NCBI RefSeq assembly: GCF_900088415.1
Contig: NZ_FLLQ01000001.1
Location: 1,178,001 to 1,242,000, forward strand
Reading direction: 5' to 3'
Length of the DNA stretch: 64,000 nt
DNA from: Vibrio mediterranei
GTDB taxonomy: Bacteria; Pseudomonadota; Gammaproteobacteria; Enterobacterales; Vibrionaceae
The translations under genes and the position numbers were made by a program. The notes under the pieces are model-generated. The model had not been told where the DNA came from and made no database searches. It worked only from the letters and a program-made list of their open reading frames with translations. Of the stretch, positions 1-8,926 are shown in pieces. Positions within the stretch are counted from its first letter, which is position 1, and each line of letters opens with the position of its first letter.

Positions 1-3000
1 AACGTCGTACTGACATTATTTTTACGACCCACAACAACGGCGGTTGTTACGGCAAAACCACCTTTCACGGTATTTTCATTACCTAGAGCGAAAATGACGT
101 TCTTCGAGGTCACCCCCGGAAGGCCGGGTGCAGTATCGCCTTTAATAGTATTTTTGTTACCGATCGCTGCCATCAAGTTTTCACCAGTGCCACCAGCTAG
201 GTTGTTCTCATTACCAATCGCCAGCATCACGTCATTATCGAAGCCACCAGCTAAGGTATTTTCGGCACCAATCGCGAGCGCCACATTGGAGCCGTAGTCG
301 TCACGCCAGATATTCTTCGCACCAACCATCAGCGCAATATCGTTACCACGCCCGGTGTAGACTACGTTCTCGCGTCCGACACCAATGGCTACATCGTCAC
401 CACGACCACCCATCATGCGGTTGGTATCTCCTAACGCCAACATCAAGTCACCCCAGTCACCTTGTTGATTCTGTTGCAACAGATAGTAGTCATGGTTAAA
501 CGATGGCAACCTCTGTGACCAATCAATACCAATCACATTGGGAATGGAGAAAGCAGGGATATTCACCGTCTGAGATGGTATTGTCAGCGAGTCCATTTCC
601 ACATAATCACCCAGGCTAAAATCTGGCACGCCAAACTCTGGTATCTCAAAATCTGGGATTTGGAAACCGTAAAATTCGCGACCACTCAATGCCGTTCCAA
701 ACAAGCTAAAGCCCGACAAATCAAAACCATTCAAATTGAACTCTGGCACTTTAATTTCAGGCAGCAATAAGGTAGGCAGTTGAACCGTAGTAAATTCTGG
801 AGTAGGTGCAGAATCGCCAGAACTGTCCGCCGTAGAGTCCGAGGATTCACCGAGGGTAATATCATCCTTATGACGAAGCTCAAAGTCGTCCGGCGTGTTC
901 CAAGTTCCGACAGAGGTGTCATTAATCAGATGATTATTGGTTCCCGCTTCTGCTGGAGTGTCTTCATCTCCGTACAAAAAGTAATTGTCTGAAGCCGCTT
1001 TAGTTGCGGTGTCGATATTGCCCAAATCTGCCGACTGGTGTGTGTAGGTATTGAGGAAAACACCGTTGTCGTTGATTCTCGGTTTAAACTCCGCTTGAGA
1101 GTTGAGAATGTTGCGACTCTGACCGCCTCCCGACTCATAGCCAGCAATATCACCAATCAACGAATCCATACCGCTGAATATCCCTGAATTCACATCCAAC
1201 TCATAAGTGAGCTCAAGATCAAACCTATCCACTTCAACACCAAAGCCACTTAATGAAGGCATGCATAGCGATGGAAGCGTGATGCTTGGAATCTCAATTT
1301 CAGGAGTACTTAATGTAGGCAGATGAATTTCCGGTAATCCATAGTTGCCAAGAGAACCGTATTTGTATGATGGTGCAGACTTCACCTCGGGAATAGGTGG
1401 AATCTCAAAATCATATTGAGGAATGGTGAAGGAAGGGGTTTTCCAATCAGGCACACTCGGATCAGAGAAGTCTAGTTCAGGGAACAGGACATTGAAGTTA
1501 GCGGTCGCTTGTAGTTCTGCTTCAAAACTTGCAGAACCTAAGCTGCCTTCAACGGGATCACCACTGCGCTCACCTTTCTCATCCTTATCTTGGAACATAT
1601 TGCCAGTGCCCTTTTTGAGCTCGGTAATCTCTTCCGTAGAAAAAGTAATCTCATTGTCCGCGGCGATCATATTGCGCTTACCGACAGCGAGAATGATATC
1701 GGCCCCACCACCTGCGGCGATCCAATTCTCTTTGCCGAATGCGGCAACAACATCGTTACCACTGCCAGACATAACGACGTTATTTTGACCAATAGTCAAT
1801 ACGACATCGTCTCCACCTTCGGTAAGCATGATGTTATGTTGCCCTGCAGCAGCAACAATGTCATTACCCCACCCTGTGAGTGCCACATTGTAGCGGCCCC
1901 CCATAATAGCAACATCGTCACCACCACCTGAGTGAACAAAGTTGGTGTAACCAAACGCGTAGATGGTGTCGTTACCTGATGCTGTAGAAATAATGTTCTT
2001 GGAACCGAGCGCCGCAACAGAGTCATCATCGCTACCAGTCAAAACGATATTGTCCATTCCGGCCACTATCACGCTGTTTTCACCGTCACCGGCTAGCATC
2101 ACGTTTAGTTGACCTAACGCAATGAGCGTATCGTCACCATCGCCAGACCAGAATAAGTTTTTAGCTCCCACGCCCAGCAAGAAGTTGTCACCATTGCCAG
2201 CGAGCATAGCATTGAGATTACCTAACCCGGCGAAGGTATCGTTACCACTCGCGCCTTGGAAAAAGTTATTCGCGCCCACTGCGATAGCAATATTGTCGCC
2301 GCCCCCCATCACCATGATGTTATTGGCGCCGCCAACCATTACATCATCGTTACCACCAGCACCAAGGAACACATTATTGGTGCCTATGGCCGTCATAGTG
2401 TTATTGCCATCACCTGCAATAAATATGTTGGCATCACCCATAGAGCAAAGGGTATCATCGCCAGAACCACCCCAGATGATGTTATACATTCCCAAGGTCG
2501 TAATATCGTTGGTGCCATCACCAGCAATAATCAGGTTAGCGTAACCAAAGGCGACAATGAGGTCGTTACCTGAGCCCGTTTGCACTAAGTTGCCGCCACC
2601 ATATGCTTTGACAACATTATTCCCTTCTCCAGCCAACACAATGTTGCCAGCACTGGTAACGTTGGCGAGATTTTTTAGATGGTCGACACCAGTGTCTTTG
2701 CCAAAGTCATCACCATCTTCGGTCACGATCGATAGTAATCCACCTGCTCGAATTTTGTCGTCTCCATCACCAGACAAAATAAAGTTACCAAAGCTATAGG
2801 CTCGGATTTCATTACCTGCGATCTCAACAGTTTCCGTTTGAGCAACAACGTTGTCTAGCACATAGCCAACACCATCGTTGTTACCTGTTCCTCTAAATTC
2901 AATGCGATTATTATCGGCACTTGCCGTCAACTCCAGTGTTCTTTGTTGCCAATTTGCAGAATCACCTGAGCTCGAAAATACCACCTCTCCGTTCCAAATA

Positions 3001-5249
3001 ACCTCCATGCCTTCGTTGTTGGAGATGTTTGCTCGTTTAGCGAAGTCAAAGCTTAATCTTACTTTGTCACCTTCTTCTAGATCGGTGATATCCTGATAGA
3101 TTGTCGTATTTCGGTCAGTCGCAAGTTCAGTAACCCTAGAACCATGGCCTTCATTGCTAACCCCATAAACGGACGCAGCATGACTCGCCTCTATTCCGTT
3201 GGTTGATTTCCAGCCATGACCGCCCTGTTCAAAGTCACCATTTACAATCAAATTGCCAAAGCTGTAAGAGCGGATTTCGTTACCCACAATTTCGCCATGA
3301 GATAGCTGACCCAAAGGTGAAGCCCCCGAACCACCGCCATTGCCGGTACCAATAATATTAAAGCCGCCCTCTGCACGGATAATATTCTTACCGTCACCAG
3401 CAAAGACGATATTTAGACCGCCCGCTGCGTGAATGGTGTTTCTGCCATTACCCGTAAAGACAAAGTTTCCACCACCAAAGGCATCAATATTATTTTGACC
3501 ATGACCTGACAGCACAACATTCATACCTCCAGCGGTATAAATTGAGTTGTCTCCATGCGCCACTTGAACCACATTAAGGCCACCACGAGCATCAATGGTA
3601 TTGTTGCCCCAACCCGCGGAGACCACGTTAACGCCGCCATAAGCTTTGATAGCGTCATTACCGTTACCTGAATCTATCGACTGGCCACCTATGGACAGAG
3701 ATTCAATGACATCATTACCACTACCACTACTGATCTCCGCTCCAGCTGCGCTGACAAAAATCGAATTGTCACCATTCTTTGCGTCGATTTTTACGCCGAC
3801 CGCTCTCACTTCAATGCGGTCGTCACCATCACCGACAAACACATTGCCACCAGCTGCATGTAAGACAACATGGTTGTTACCGTGACCAAGATCGAGCAAC
3901 CCTACACCCGCACCAACGTACGCGTAATCGTTGCCGTTTCCTGCGGTAATACGAGCACCTGCCGCTCTCACATCAATATGGTTATTGCCCCCTTTCGCAT
4001 CAATATTGACGCCAACAGCTCGAACGTTAATACGATCGTTACCATCACCGACACGCACTTCACCACCTACCGCATGAAAATCGACGGTATTATTGCCATG
4101 TCCTAAGTTGAGCAGGCCTACTGCAGCGCCAACATAGGCATAATCGTTACCGTTACCCGCGGTAATATTTGCGCCTGCGGCTCTAACGTCGAGGTGGTTA
4201 TTACCCTCTCCAACATTCATGCTGACACCGACGGCACGAACATTAATACGGTCATTGCCATTACCAACACGTACCGTGCCCCCAACAGCTCGATAATCAA
4301 CCGTATTGTTACCGTGCCCTAGGTCCACTAACCCAACACCTGCCCCGACATAGGCATAATCATTACCATTTCCGGCGGTGATATTGGCTCCTGCTGCGCG
4401 AATATATAAATCGTTATTGCCACTTCCGGCATTGACCGTGGCACCCACAGCATTGATGTTGATTATGTCATCGCCGCCTTCAGTACGGATCTTGGCGTAA
4501 ATGCCTCTCGCATCAATTTCATCGTGCCCATTACCAGTCCATATGTCAGCGTGCGCCCCTCCAGCATAGACATAGTTGTTGCCATTCCAACCAGTATGAG
4601 CTGTGACCGATGCGCCTTTTGACACAATCCAATCATCGCCATCACCACTGTGGATATAGGAGGAAACAGCGCTGCTTGTGATGGTATCGTGACCACTGCC
4701 TGTTTTCACGTTAACCCCAGCACCCTCAGCAATGATGTTATTGTTACCGCCCCAACTTTCCACTTTGCATGAGAACAGACCAAACGCGTATACCGTATCG
4801 TCACCATAGCCAGTCGTGACACTGGTGTTGGCAGACTTCACGTTAATATCACGGTCATACCAATAACCCTTTTCAACTAAGGTGGCCTTCGAACCTACGT
4901 AGTTGACCGTAACATCCTTCTCACCAGTACCTAGCTCAATATACACGTTGCTACCAGACGTCACTTTATAGGTATCGTTGCCGGAACTGGCGTAGATGTT
5001 TACGTTGACAGCACCGACATTAACATAGTCATCTCCCGCACCATCCCAGATGTAGATTTGATTAAGGGCCTTGTTGTAGTTACCAATGACGTCGTTGCCA
5101 TCTCCCCCGTAAATCCAAGACTCCCATGTTGTGTGTCCAGCATTCAAATCGTCGTTACCACCTCCGCCAGAGATGATGCTTTTGTGTGTGGCGTGACCCG
5201 CATGGAGCCTATCCGCGCCATTGCCACCTCGGTAATTTCGAGTACCCAT
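1..5249 (-). CDS. rtxA: MARTX/RTX-type giant repeat toxin, N-terminal part (runs off left edge)
   Basis: Open from an ATG at 5249 to the left edge, at least 1749 codons with no stop. Residues 1-640 are 18-residue units of the type GNGND-x4-R-A-x-G. Residues about 665-800 form a beta-sandwich module (NGDFEQGGHGW, SFDFAKRANISNNEG, VFSSSGDSANWQQ, RIEFRGTGNNDG) that closely matches, from memory, the module after the repeats of Vibrio cholerae/vulnificus MARTX toxins. Residues 810-1200 are MARTX B-like repeats (A-x-G-x2-N-x4-G-x-G-D-N). Residues 1210-1570 are a Pro-rich linker, and a second repeat block starts near 1580. An AAGGGAGA ribosome site precedes the start. No signal peptide is seen, as expected for type I secretion. 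rtxC lies 69 bp upstream. The effector, cysteine protease and secretion genes would lie beyond the window. Family is confident; that it is an intact toxin is inferred. Confidence 0.85.
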   Translation of the reverse strand, partial: MGTRNYRGGNGADRLHAGHATHKSIISGGGGNDDLNAGHTTWESWIYGGDGNDVIGNYNKALNQIYIWDGAGDDYVNVGAVNVNIYASSGNDTYKVTSGSNVYIELGTGEKDVTVNYVGSKATLVEKGYWYDRDINVKSANTSVTTGYGDDTVYAFGLFSCKVESWGGNNNIIAEGAGVNVKTGSGHDTITSSAVSSYIHSGDGDDWIVSKGASVTAHTGWNGNNYVYAGGAHADIWTGNGHDEIDARGIYAKIRTEGGDDIININAVGATVNAGSGNNDLYIRAAGANITAGNGNDYAYVGAGVGLVDLGHGNNTVDYRAVGGTVRVGNGNDRINVRAVGVSMNVGEGNNHLDVRAAGANITAGNGNDYAYVGAAVGLLNLGHGNNTVDFHAVGGEVRVGDGNDRINVRAVGVNIDAKGGNNHIDVRAAGARITAGNGNDYAYVGAGVGLLDLGHGNNHVVLHAAGGNVFVGDGDDRIEVRAVGVKIDAKNGDNSIFVSAAGAEISSGSGNDVIESLSIGGQSIDSGNGNDAIKAYGGVNVVSAGWGNNTIDARGGLNVVQVAHGDNSIYTAGGMNVVLSGHGQNNIDAFGGGNFVFTGNGRNTIHAAGGLNIVFAGDGKNIIRAEGGFNIIGTGNGGGSGASPLGQLSHGEIVGNEIRSYSFGNLIVNGDFEQGGHGWKSTNGIEASHAASVYGVSNEGHGSRVTELATDRNTTIYQDITDLEEGDKVRLSFDFAKRANISNNEGMEVIWNGEVVFSSSGDSANWQQRTLELTASADNNRIEFRGTGNNDGVGYVLDNVVAQTETVEIAGNEIRAYSFGNFILSGDGDDKIRAGGLLSIVTEDGDDFGKDTGVDHLKNLANVTSAGNIVLAGEGNNVVKAYGGGNLVQTGSGNDLIVAFGYANLIIAGDGTNDITTLGMYNIIWGGSGDDTLCSMGDANIFIAGDGNNTMTAIGTNNVFLGAGGNDDVMVGGANNIMVMGGGDNIAIAVGANNFFQGASGNDTFAGLGNLNAMLAGNGDNFLLGVGAKNLFWSGDGDDTLIALGQLNVMLAGDGENSVIVAGMDNIVLTGSDDDSVAALGSKNIISTASGNDTIYAFGYTNFVHSGGGDDVAIMGGRYNVALTGWGNDIVAAAGQHNIMLTEGGDDVVLTIGQNNVVMSGSGNDVVAAFGKENWIAAGGGADIILAVGKRNMIAADNEITFSTEEITELKKGTGNMFQDKDEKGERSGDPVEGSLGSASFEAELQATANFNVLFPELDFSDPSVPDWKTPSFTIPQYDFEIPPIPEVKSAPSYKYGSLGNYGLPEIHLPTLSTPEIEIPSITLPSLCMPSLSGFGVEVDRFDLELTYELDVNSGIFSGMDSLIGDIAGYESGGGQSRNILNSQAEFKPRINDNGVFLNTYTHQSADLGNIDTATKAASDNYFLYGDEDTPAEAGTNNHLINDTSVGTWNTPDDFELRHKDDITLGESSDSTADSSGDSAPTPEFTTVQLPTLLLPEIKVPEFNLNGFDLSGFSLFGTALSGREFYGFQIPDFEIPEFGVPDFSLGDYVEMDSLTIPSQTVNIPAFSIPNVIGIDWSQRLPSFNHDYYLLQQNQQGDWGDLMLALGDTNRMMGGRGDDVAIGVGRENVVYTGRGNDIALMVGAKNIWRDDYGSNVALAIGAENTLAGGFDNDVMLAIGNENNLAGGTGENLMAAIGNKNTIKGDTAPGLPGVTSKNVIFALGNENTVKGGFAVTTAVVVGRKNNVSTT
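3790..4437 (-). repeat. Three tandem 216-bp (72-residue) coding repeats inside rtxA
   Basis: Landmarks recur at exactly 216-bp steps (for example taatcg at 3925 and 4141 and taatca at 4357; related ttaa-type landmarks at 3811, 4027 and 4243). Each copy encodes four 18-residue units including DRINVRAVGV, AGNGNDYAYVGA and LGHGNN. Bases differ mainly at third positions, so the copies are old enough to have diverged silently while the protein stayed similar. Borders are approximate. Confidence 0.8.
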
Positions 5250-5318
5250 ATTTCTCCCTTACTTTTAGGTTGCCTTACATTGATGTCGCCACTCGATTAA
5301 AAATTTCATCGAGTGCCA

Positions 5319-5783
5319 TCAATTAAAATATCCTTCTTGTTCATCCGTTAAATGACCCTTGCGATGCAAGAACACGCGGTCCGCTCGCTTTTCATCACCT
5401 ATCCGGCGACACCATGCTTTGGTTTTATGTCGAAATTGAGCACTGAGCGAACGGCGAATAGATGTGCAGTTACCAAATGGAGCAATGAAGTCCATAAACC
5501 ATAAATAGTTACCTCGGTTCCATTCTTCTTCAGGTAGCCATTCATCCTGTTCCATCAGTTTTTGATGCCAGGCTTCAGTCACTTGAGCCCAAGTCACTAG
5601 CCCAATTGGACCCTTGCTATCGTAGTAAATGCGGCATTGCCCCAGTCGAATCGCGTTAAGGAAGCGACTCTCCAGGACGTGAAGGGGGTATTCTCTGTGT
5701 AAGGGAGATTGCAGTAACAACCACGTCACTTCTCCTATGAGTTGCATTTCCTTTTCATTCGAAACAGTTCGTTCCTGTGACAT
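5319..5783 (-). CDS. rtxC: RTX toxin-activating lysine acyltransferase (RtxC/HlyC family)
   Basis: A 154-residue protein of the HlyC/RtxC family, which moves an acyl chain from acyl-ACP to internal lysines of an RTX protoxin in the cytoplasm. It shows the family landmarks GEVTWLLLQSPLHR (catalytic His29), LGQCRIYYDSKGPIGLVTW and WFMDFIAPFG (Asp98); the His/Asp pair corresponds to that of HlyC/ApxC. Length is slightly shorter than HlyC (about 170). It lies just upstream of the large toxin gene on the same strand, so the two very likely form one transcription unit. The rtxH gene that usually precedes rtxC in Vibrio MARTX loci is not present upstream; the next gene belongs to the taurine cluster. 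The AT-rich 250 bp upstream probably holds the promoter, but I cannot pick one out. Confidence 0.95.
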   Translation of the reverse strand: MSQERTVSNEKEMQLIGEVTWLLLQSPLHREYPLHVLESRFLNAIRLGQCRIYYDSKGPIGLVTWAQVTEAWHQKLMEQDEWLPEEEWNRGNYLWFMDFIAPFGNCTSIRRSLSAQFRHKTKAWCRRIGDEKRADRVFLHRKGHLTDEQEGYFN

Positions 5784-6032
5784 GAAGCGACCTCTAACTG
5801 GTTATATTTTGAGCATATCTATATTGTTAGTAACTTCATGGAATTCAATCAATATAAAATACAGTAATTGTTATAATTTGTTTTAAATACCATGACACAG
5901 ATCTATATAATCAATGTATATGAAACAAATTGTTCCATTATTGTGCTTTATGTGAATATAAAAGAGGAATTTAAAGGGTTCGCTACCAACCAATACAACA
6001 CGGCTGATAGCGATGAAGAGGGGGTGATGGGA

Positions 6033-6935
6033 TTAAGATGAAGCAGTTTTAACGTAATAGCCCACAGCGACAAGTTTATTGTCGATCACACGGTAGTATG
6101 TATGTTTGGTTTCAACTTTGTTCGACTGAGGGTTCAACCATTTATAGGTATAAACGCCGCGTCCATTTTCCTTAGCTAGAGTCAGTAATTCGGTAAGAAT
6201 AGGTTTGTTATCTGGGCTTAGGATCTCATCATGTGAGCGGCCCACTAATTCAGGAGACGCACCATGAGCAAGAAACTTACCCGAATTCATATCCATCACA
6301 AATACGTATAAATCCCCCTCCACGAAACTACCGTCGGTGTCGTTAAACTCATCGATACTTTTCTGCTCAGATTCCACCATGGCTTTCATTGCCCTAGCCA
6401 GTAATCGTTTCGCCTCAGCTGCACTGGAACGCTCGGGGTAATAGCCCACAGCAACTATTACATCACCTACACGTTCAAAGAACGTAGTTTTGGGCTCCCC
6501 CATACGGTCGGTAGGATTAGCCCAGTTGTACTTCACTTCACCGTAACCATCATGTACCGCTTTCGTGATCATCTCTCGGAAAAACGGCTTACCGTAAACA
6601 TCTTGAGTATCAAGCACACTGTCACCAACCAACACCATGGACGAACCTCCACTGGCGAGAAATTCGCCATCAATACCTAAGGCAAAGACATAGAGCTCTC
6701 CATCAATGTATTCGGGGTCACTCATGAAATCTTTAACACTCTCATCCCCTTCGGTTTGTACATGTATCACCGCTTTCGCCAACAAGGTTTTGGCACGCTT
6801 TTCTGCGTCACTGGCGACATGAGGCTCAGTAATATCCAAGACATTGACGGCAGTGCTGCTTTCAGCTCTTACAACAAAACTCGTTAACATGCCGGACAAG
6901 GCACAGCCTATCACCATCAGTTTCAATACGTTCAT
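6033..6935 (-). CDS. Secreted tandem single-Cache (sCache_2) sensor-like protein
   Basis: About 300 residues. The start at 6935 is chosen over longer in-frame options because it has an AGGAGAGA ribosome site and opens a clear signal peptide (MNVLKLMVIGCALSGM, cleavage after VRA). Two Cache_2-type domains follow, about residues 30-160 and 165-298, each with the pattern EGDLYVFVMD / GKPFFREMI / GYGEVKYNWANP / VAVGYY. There are no kinase, cyclase or methyl-accepting modules and no C-terminal membrane segment, so it looks like a free periplasmic ligand binder. It starts 11 bp after the tauM stop codon, as the last gene of the taurine uptake operon, which suggests it binds taurine or a related small molecule, either to help transport or to present it to a membrane sensor. 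The ligand is inference. Confidence 0.8.
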   Translation of the reverse strand: MNVLKLMVIGCALSGMLTSFVVRAESSTAVNVLDITEPHVASDAEKRAKTLLAKAVIHVQTEGDESVKDFMSDPEYIDGELYVFALGIDGEFLASGGSSMVLVGDSVLDTQDVYGKPFFREMITKAVHDGYGEVKYNWANPTDRMGEPKTTFFERVGDVIVAVGYYPERSSAAEAKRLLARAMKAMVESEQKSIDEFNDTDGSFVEGDLYVFVMDMNSGKFLAHGASPELVGRSHDEILSPDNKPILTELLTLAKENGRGVYTYKWLNPQSNKVETKHTYYRVIDNKLVAVGYYVKTASS

Positions 6936-6946
6936 GGATATCTCTC

Positions 6947-8287
6947 CTAATAGCCGACTAATGACGGAAGCCATAGCGTAATTTGTGGGAAGAAGGCAAT
7001 AACAAACACGCCAATTACCGAAGCCAGCACAAATGGGTGGATCTTCGCGGTAATCTGTTCCACCGTGGCTCCCCCTATCCCTGAGGCGACAAAAATATTC
7101 TCCCCGAGAGGTGGCGTCGCAAACCCTATCGATAACGTACATACCACAACAATACCTACGTGAGTTGGATCAGCGCCAAGCATGTACATAATAGGTAGCA
7201 GAACAGGCACGATAATCATGATTGCCGCTAACGTTTCCATAAACATGCCGATAAACAGCAATAAAATGATAGTTAATGCCCAAACGAGATACATATTGTC
7301 GGTAAAGCCAAGCAATGACTCGGCGACCACTACTGGAATCTTTTGCTCAATCAGTAAGCGACCAAACACGGTTGCCGCGAATAAGATCAATAGGACACGC
7401 CCAGTAATCCATGTTGTCGTCGACAGGGACTTAAGGATATTTTTGAATGACAGTTCGCGGTGAATAAATAAACCAACAAATAGCGAGTAGAAAATAGCAA
7501 CCACCGCAGACTCTGTTGGAGTAAACATACCGCTATAGATACCACCGAGAATCAAAAATGGCGCTAATATTGACCAAAGTCCCCGACGCAATGAGTGTCG
7601 AATCTCACCAAAAGACCAGTTTTCAGTCAGCCCTTGATAGCCTTGTTTTTTGGCAATCATGTAATTGGTGAACACCAAGGTTGATGCCATGATCAAACCA
7701 GGAATAACACCCGCGACAAACAGTTTAGGAATCGACAGCGAGGCAAACTGGCCGTGCTGAGCAATAGCCTCAGGCGGCGCCATCAAACCCATTGCAGAGA
7801 TACCGAAGATGACCAACGGAATCGACGGTGGAATAATGATCCCAAGTCCGCCGGAGGCCGCGGTAACCGCGGAAGCATAACTTTTTTCATAATCACGCTT
7901 CACCATAGCCGGTACCATTAACATACCTACTGCTGCAGTGGTTGCGGGTCCAGAGCCAGAAATGGCACCAAAGAATAGACACGCCATAACGGTTGCCGCT
8001 CCGAGGCCGCCGGTTACAGGCCCCGCTAAGCTTTCGGCAATGTCCACCAAGCGTTTAGAGATACCAGCAGCTTCCATCAAAGCACCAGCCAGTACAAACG
8101 ATGGTAATGCCATCAACGGGAAGTTACCCACTGAGGTAAACGCAATTTGCACAAGTGCAATCGGGTTTTTATCCAATATCAAATACGCGGCCATGGAGGC
8201 ACCTGCGAGCGATACGGTAATTGGCGCGCCAAGGATTAACAGCGTTAAAAAGCCACCAAATAAGATTAGAGTTAAATAGGATTCCAT
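6947..8287 (-). CDS. tauM: TRAP transporter large membrane subunit (DctM family), probable taurine uptake
   Basis: A 446-residue polytopic inner-membrane protein with about 12 hydrophobic segments and the DctM hallmarks GALMEAAGISKRLVD, FFGAISGSGPATTAAVG and GIIIPPSIPLVIFG. DctM subunits are the sodium-coupled transport channel of TRAP importers. It follows the small subunit by 21 bp and precedes the Cache protein by 11 bp. Together with tauL and tauK next to taurine dehydrogenase, it matches the TauKLM TRAP system described for taurine in Rhodobacter. TRAP specificity cannot be read from this subunit; taurine is inferred from context. Confidence 0.9.
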   Translation of the reverse strand: MESYLTLILFGGFLTLLILGAPITVSLAGASMAAYLILDKNPIALVQIAFTSVGNFPLMALPSFVLAGALMEAAGISKRLVDIAESLAGPVTGGLGAATVMACLFFGAISGSGPATTAAVGMLMVPAMVKRDYEKSYASAVTAASGGLGIIIPPSIPLVIFGISAMGLMAPPEAIAQHGQFASLSIPKLFVAGVIPGLIMASTLVFTNYMIAKKQGYQGLTENWSFGEIRHSLRRGLWSILAPFLILGGIYSGMFTPTESAVVAIFYSLFVGLFIHRELSFKNILKSLSTTTWITGRVLLILFAATVFGRLLIEQKIPVVVAESLLGFTDNMYLVWALTIILLLFIGMFMETLAAIMIIVPVLLPIMYMLGADPTHVGIVVVCTLSIGFATPPLGENIFVASGIGGATVEQITAKIHPFVLASVIGVFVIAFFPQITLWLPSLVGY

Positions 8288-8308
8288 AATTACATCTCTC
8301 TGTTACGA

Positions 8309-8851
8309 CTATGGCAGTGACTTTTGAGCGGTCATTTTGCGAAGCTCTTTTACTTCGGGGTCTTCATTTTGAGCCCCTTTGAATAAACGCTCATAATTGT
8401 TCCAAATGATTCGAACCATCATTAGGGAAAAGGCTATCGGCAAAATCATGTAGAAGTACTTCATTGGGATGCCAGTCGTTTGCGATTTCCAAAATAGATT
8501 CATTTTGTTGAAAACAAAGTCGTAACTGAGGTAAACAAAGTAACCGTTGAACAGCAGCCATAAGAAATCTGCGATGGTTTCACTGATGGTCTGAACAATC
8601 GGTGGAAAGAACTTGAAGTGGAAACTCACTCGGTTATGAGCGGACATTTTCGCGGCAACTACCGCACCTAGATAAGCGAACCAAACAAACATGTAGGTGG
8701 CGACTTCATCACCCCAAGGAATGGAATAGTCAAACAACTGACGAGTTAAAATTTGCGTGAACAGCAGTAAGACAAAGCTCGCTAGTAGTAAACAACAGGT
8801 GTACTCCTCAATGTTGTTTAGGTGTTTTCTAATTATTTTAGCGACTGACAT
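8309..8851 (-). CDS. tauL: TRAP transporter small membrane subunit (DctQ family)
   Basis: 180 residues, four hydrophobic segments (about residues 15-40, 50-70, 90-115, 130-155), typical of DctQ, which packs against DctM and stabilises the transporter. It contains IPWGDEVATYMFVWFAYLGA, a typical DctQ helix carrying an acidic pair. A strong ribosome site (GGAGGTTAT) precedes ATG 8851. It is separated from tauK by 123 bp that contain a terminator-like hairpin, an arrangement that lets the binding protein be made in excess over the membrane subunits. Confidence 0.9.
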   Translation of the reverse strand: MSVAKIIRKHLNNIEEYTCCLLLASFVLLLFTQILTRQLFDYSIPWGDEVATYMFVWFAYLGAVVAAKMSAHNRVSFHFKFFPPIVQTISETIADFLWLLFNGYFVYLSYDFVFNKMNLFWKSQTTGIPMKYFYMILPIAFSLMMVRIIWNNYERLFKGAQNEDPEVKELRKMTAQKSLP

Positions 8852-8926
8852 ATAACCTCCAATGTTGATTTTTACATGACAACCAGTCGCTCAATATGTA
8901 TGAACAGATAAACGAGTAAAGCCATG

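Noticed and set aside
1423..2573. Plus-strand ORFs of 77-140 residues within 94-5300, rich in Ser/Pro/Leu
   Set aside because: They are antisense shadows of the large repeat toxin frame; no ribosome sites, and the minus frame is open throughout.
1..5249. CRISPR array or satellite DNA reading of the repetitive left end
   Set aside because: Repeats are in-frame, diverge at third codon positions and encode a continuous protein; there are no spacers.
6936..7142. Longer N-terminus for the Cache protein overlapping tauM
   Set aside because: It would overlap tauM by about 200 bp and bury the signal peptide; ATG 6935 has a good ribosome site.
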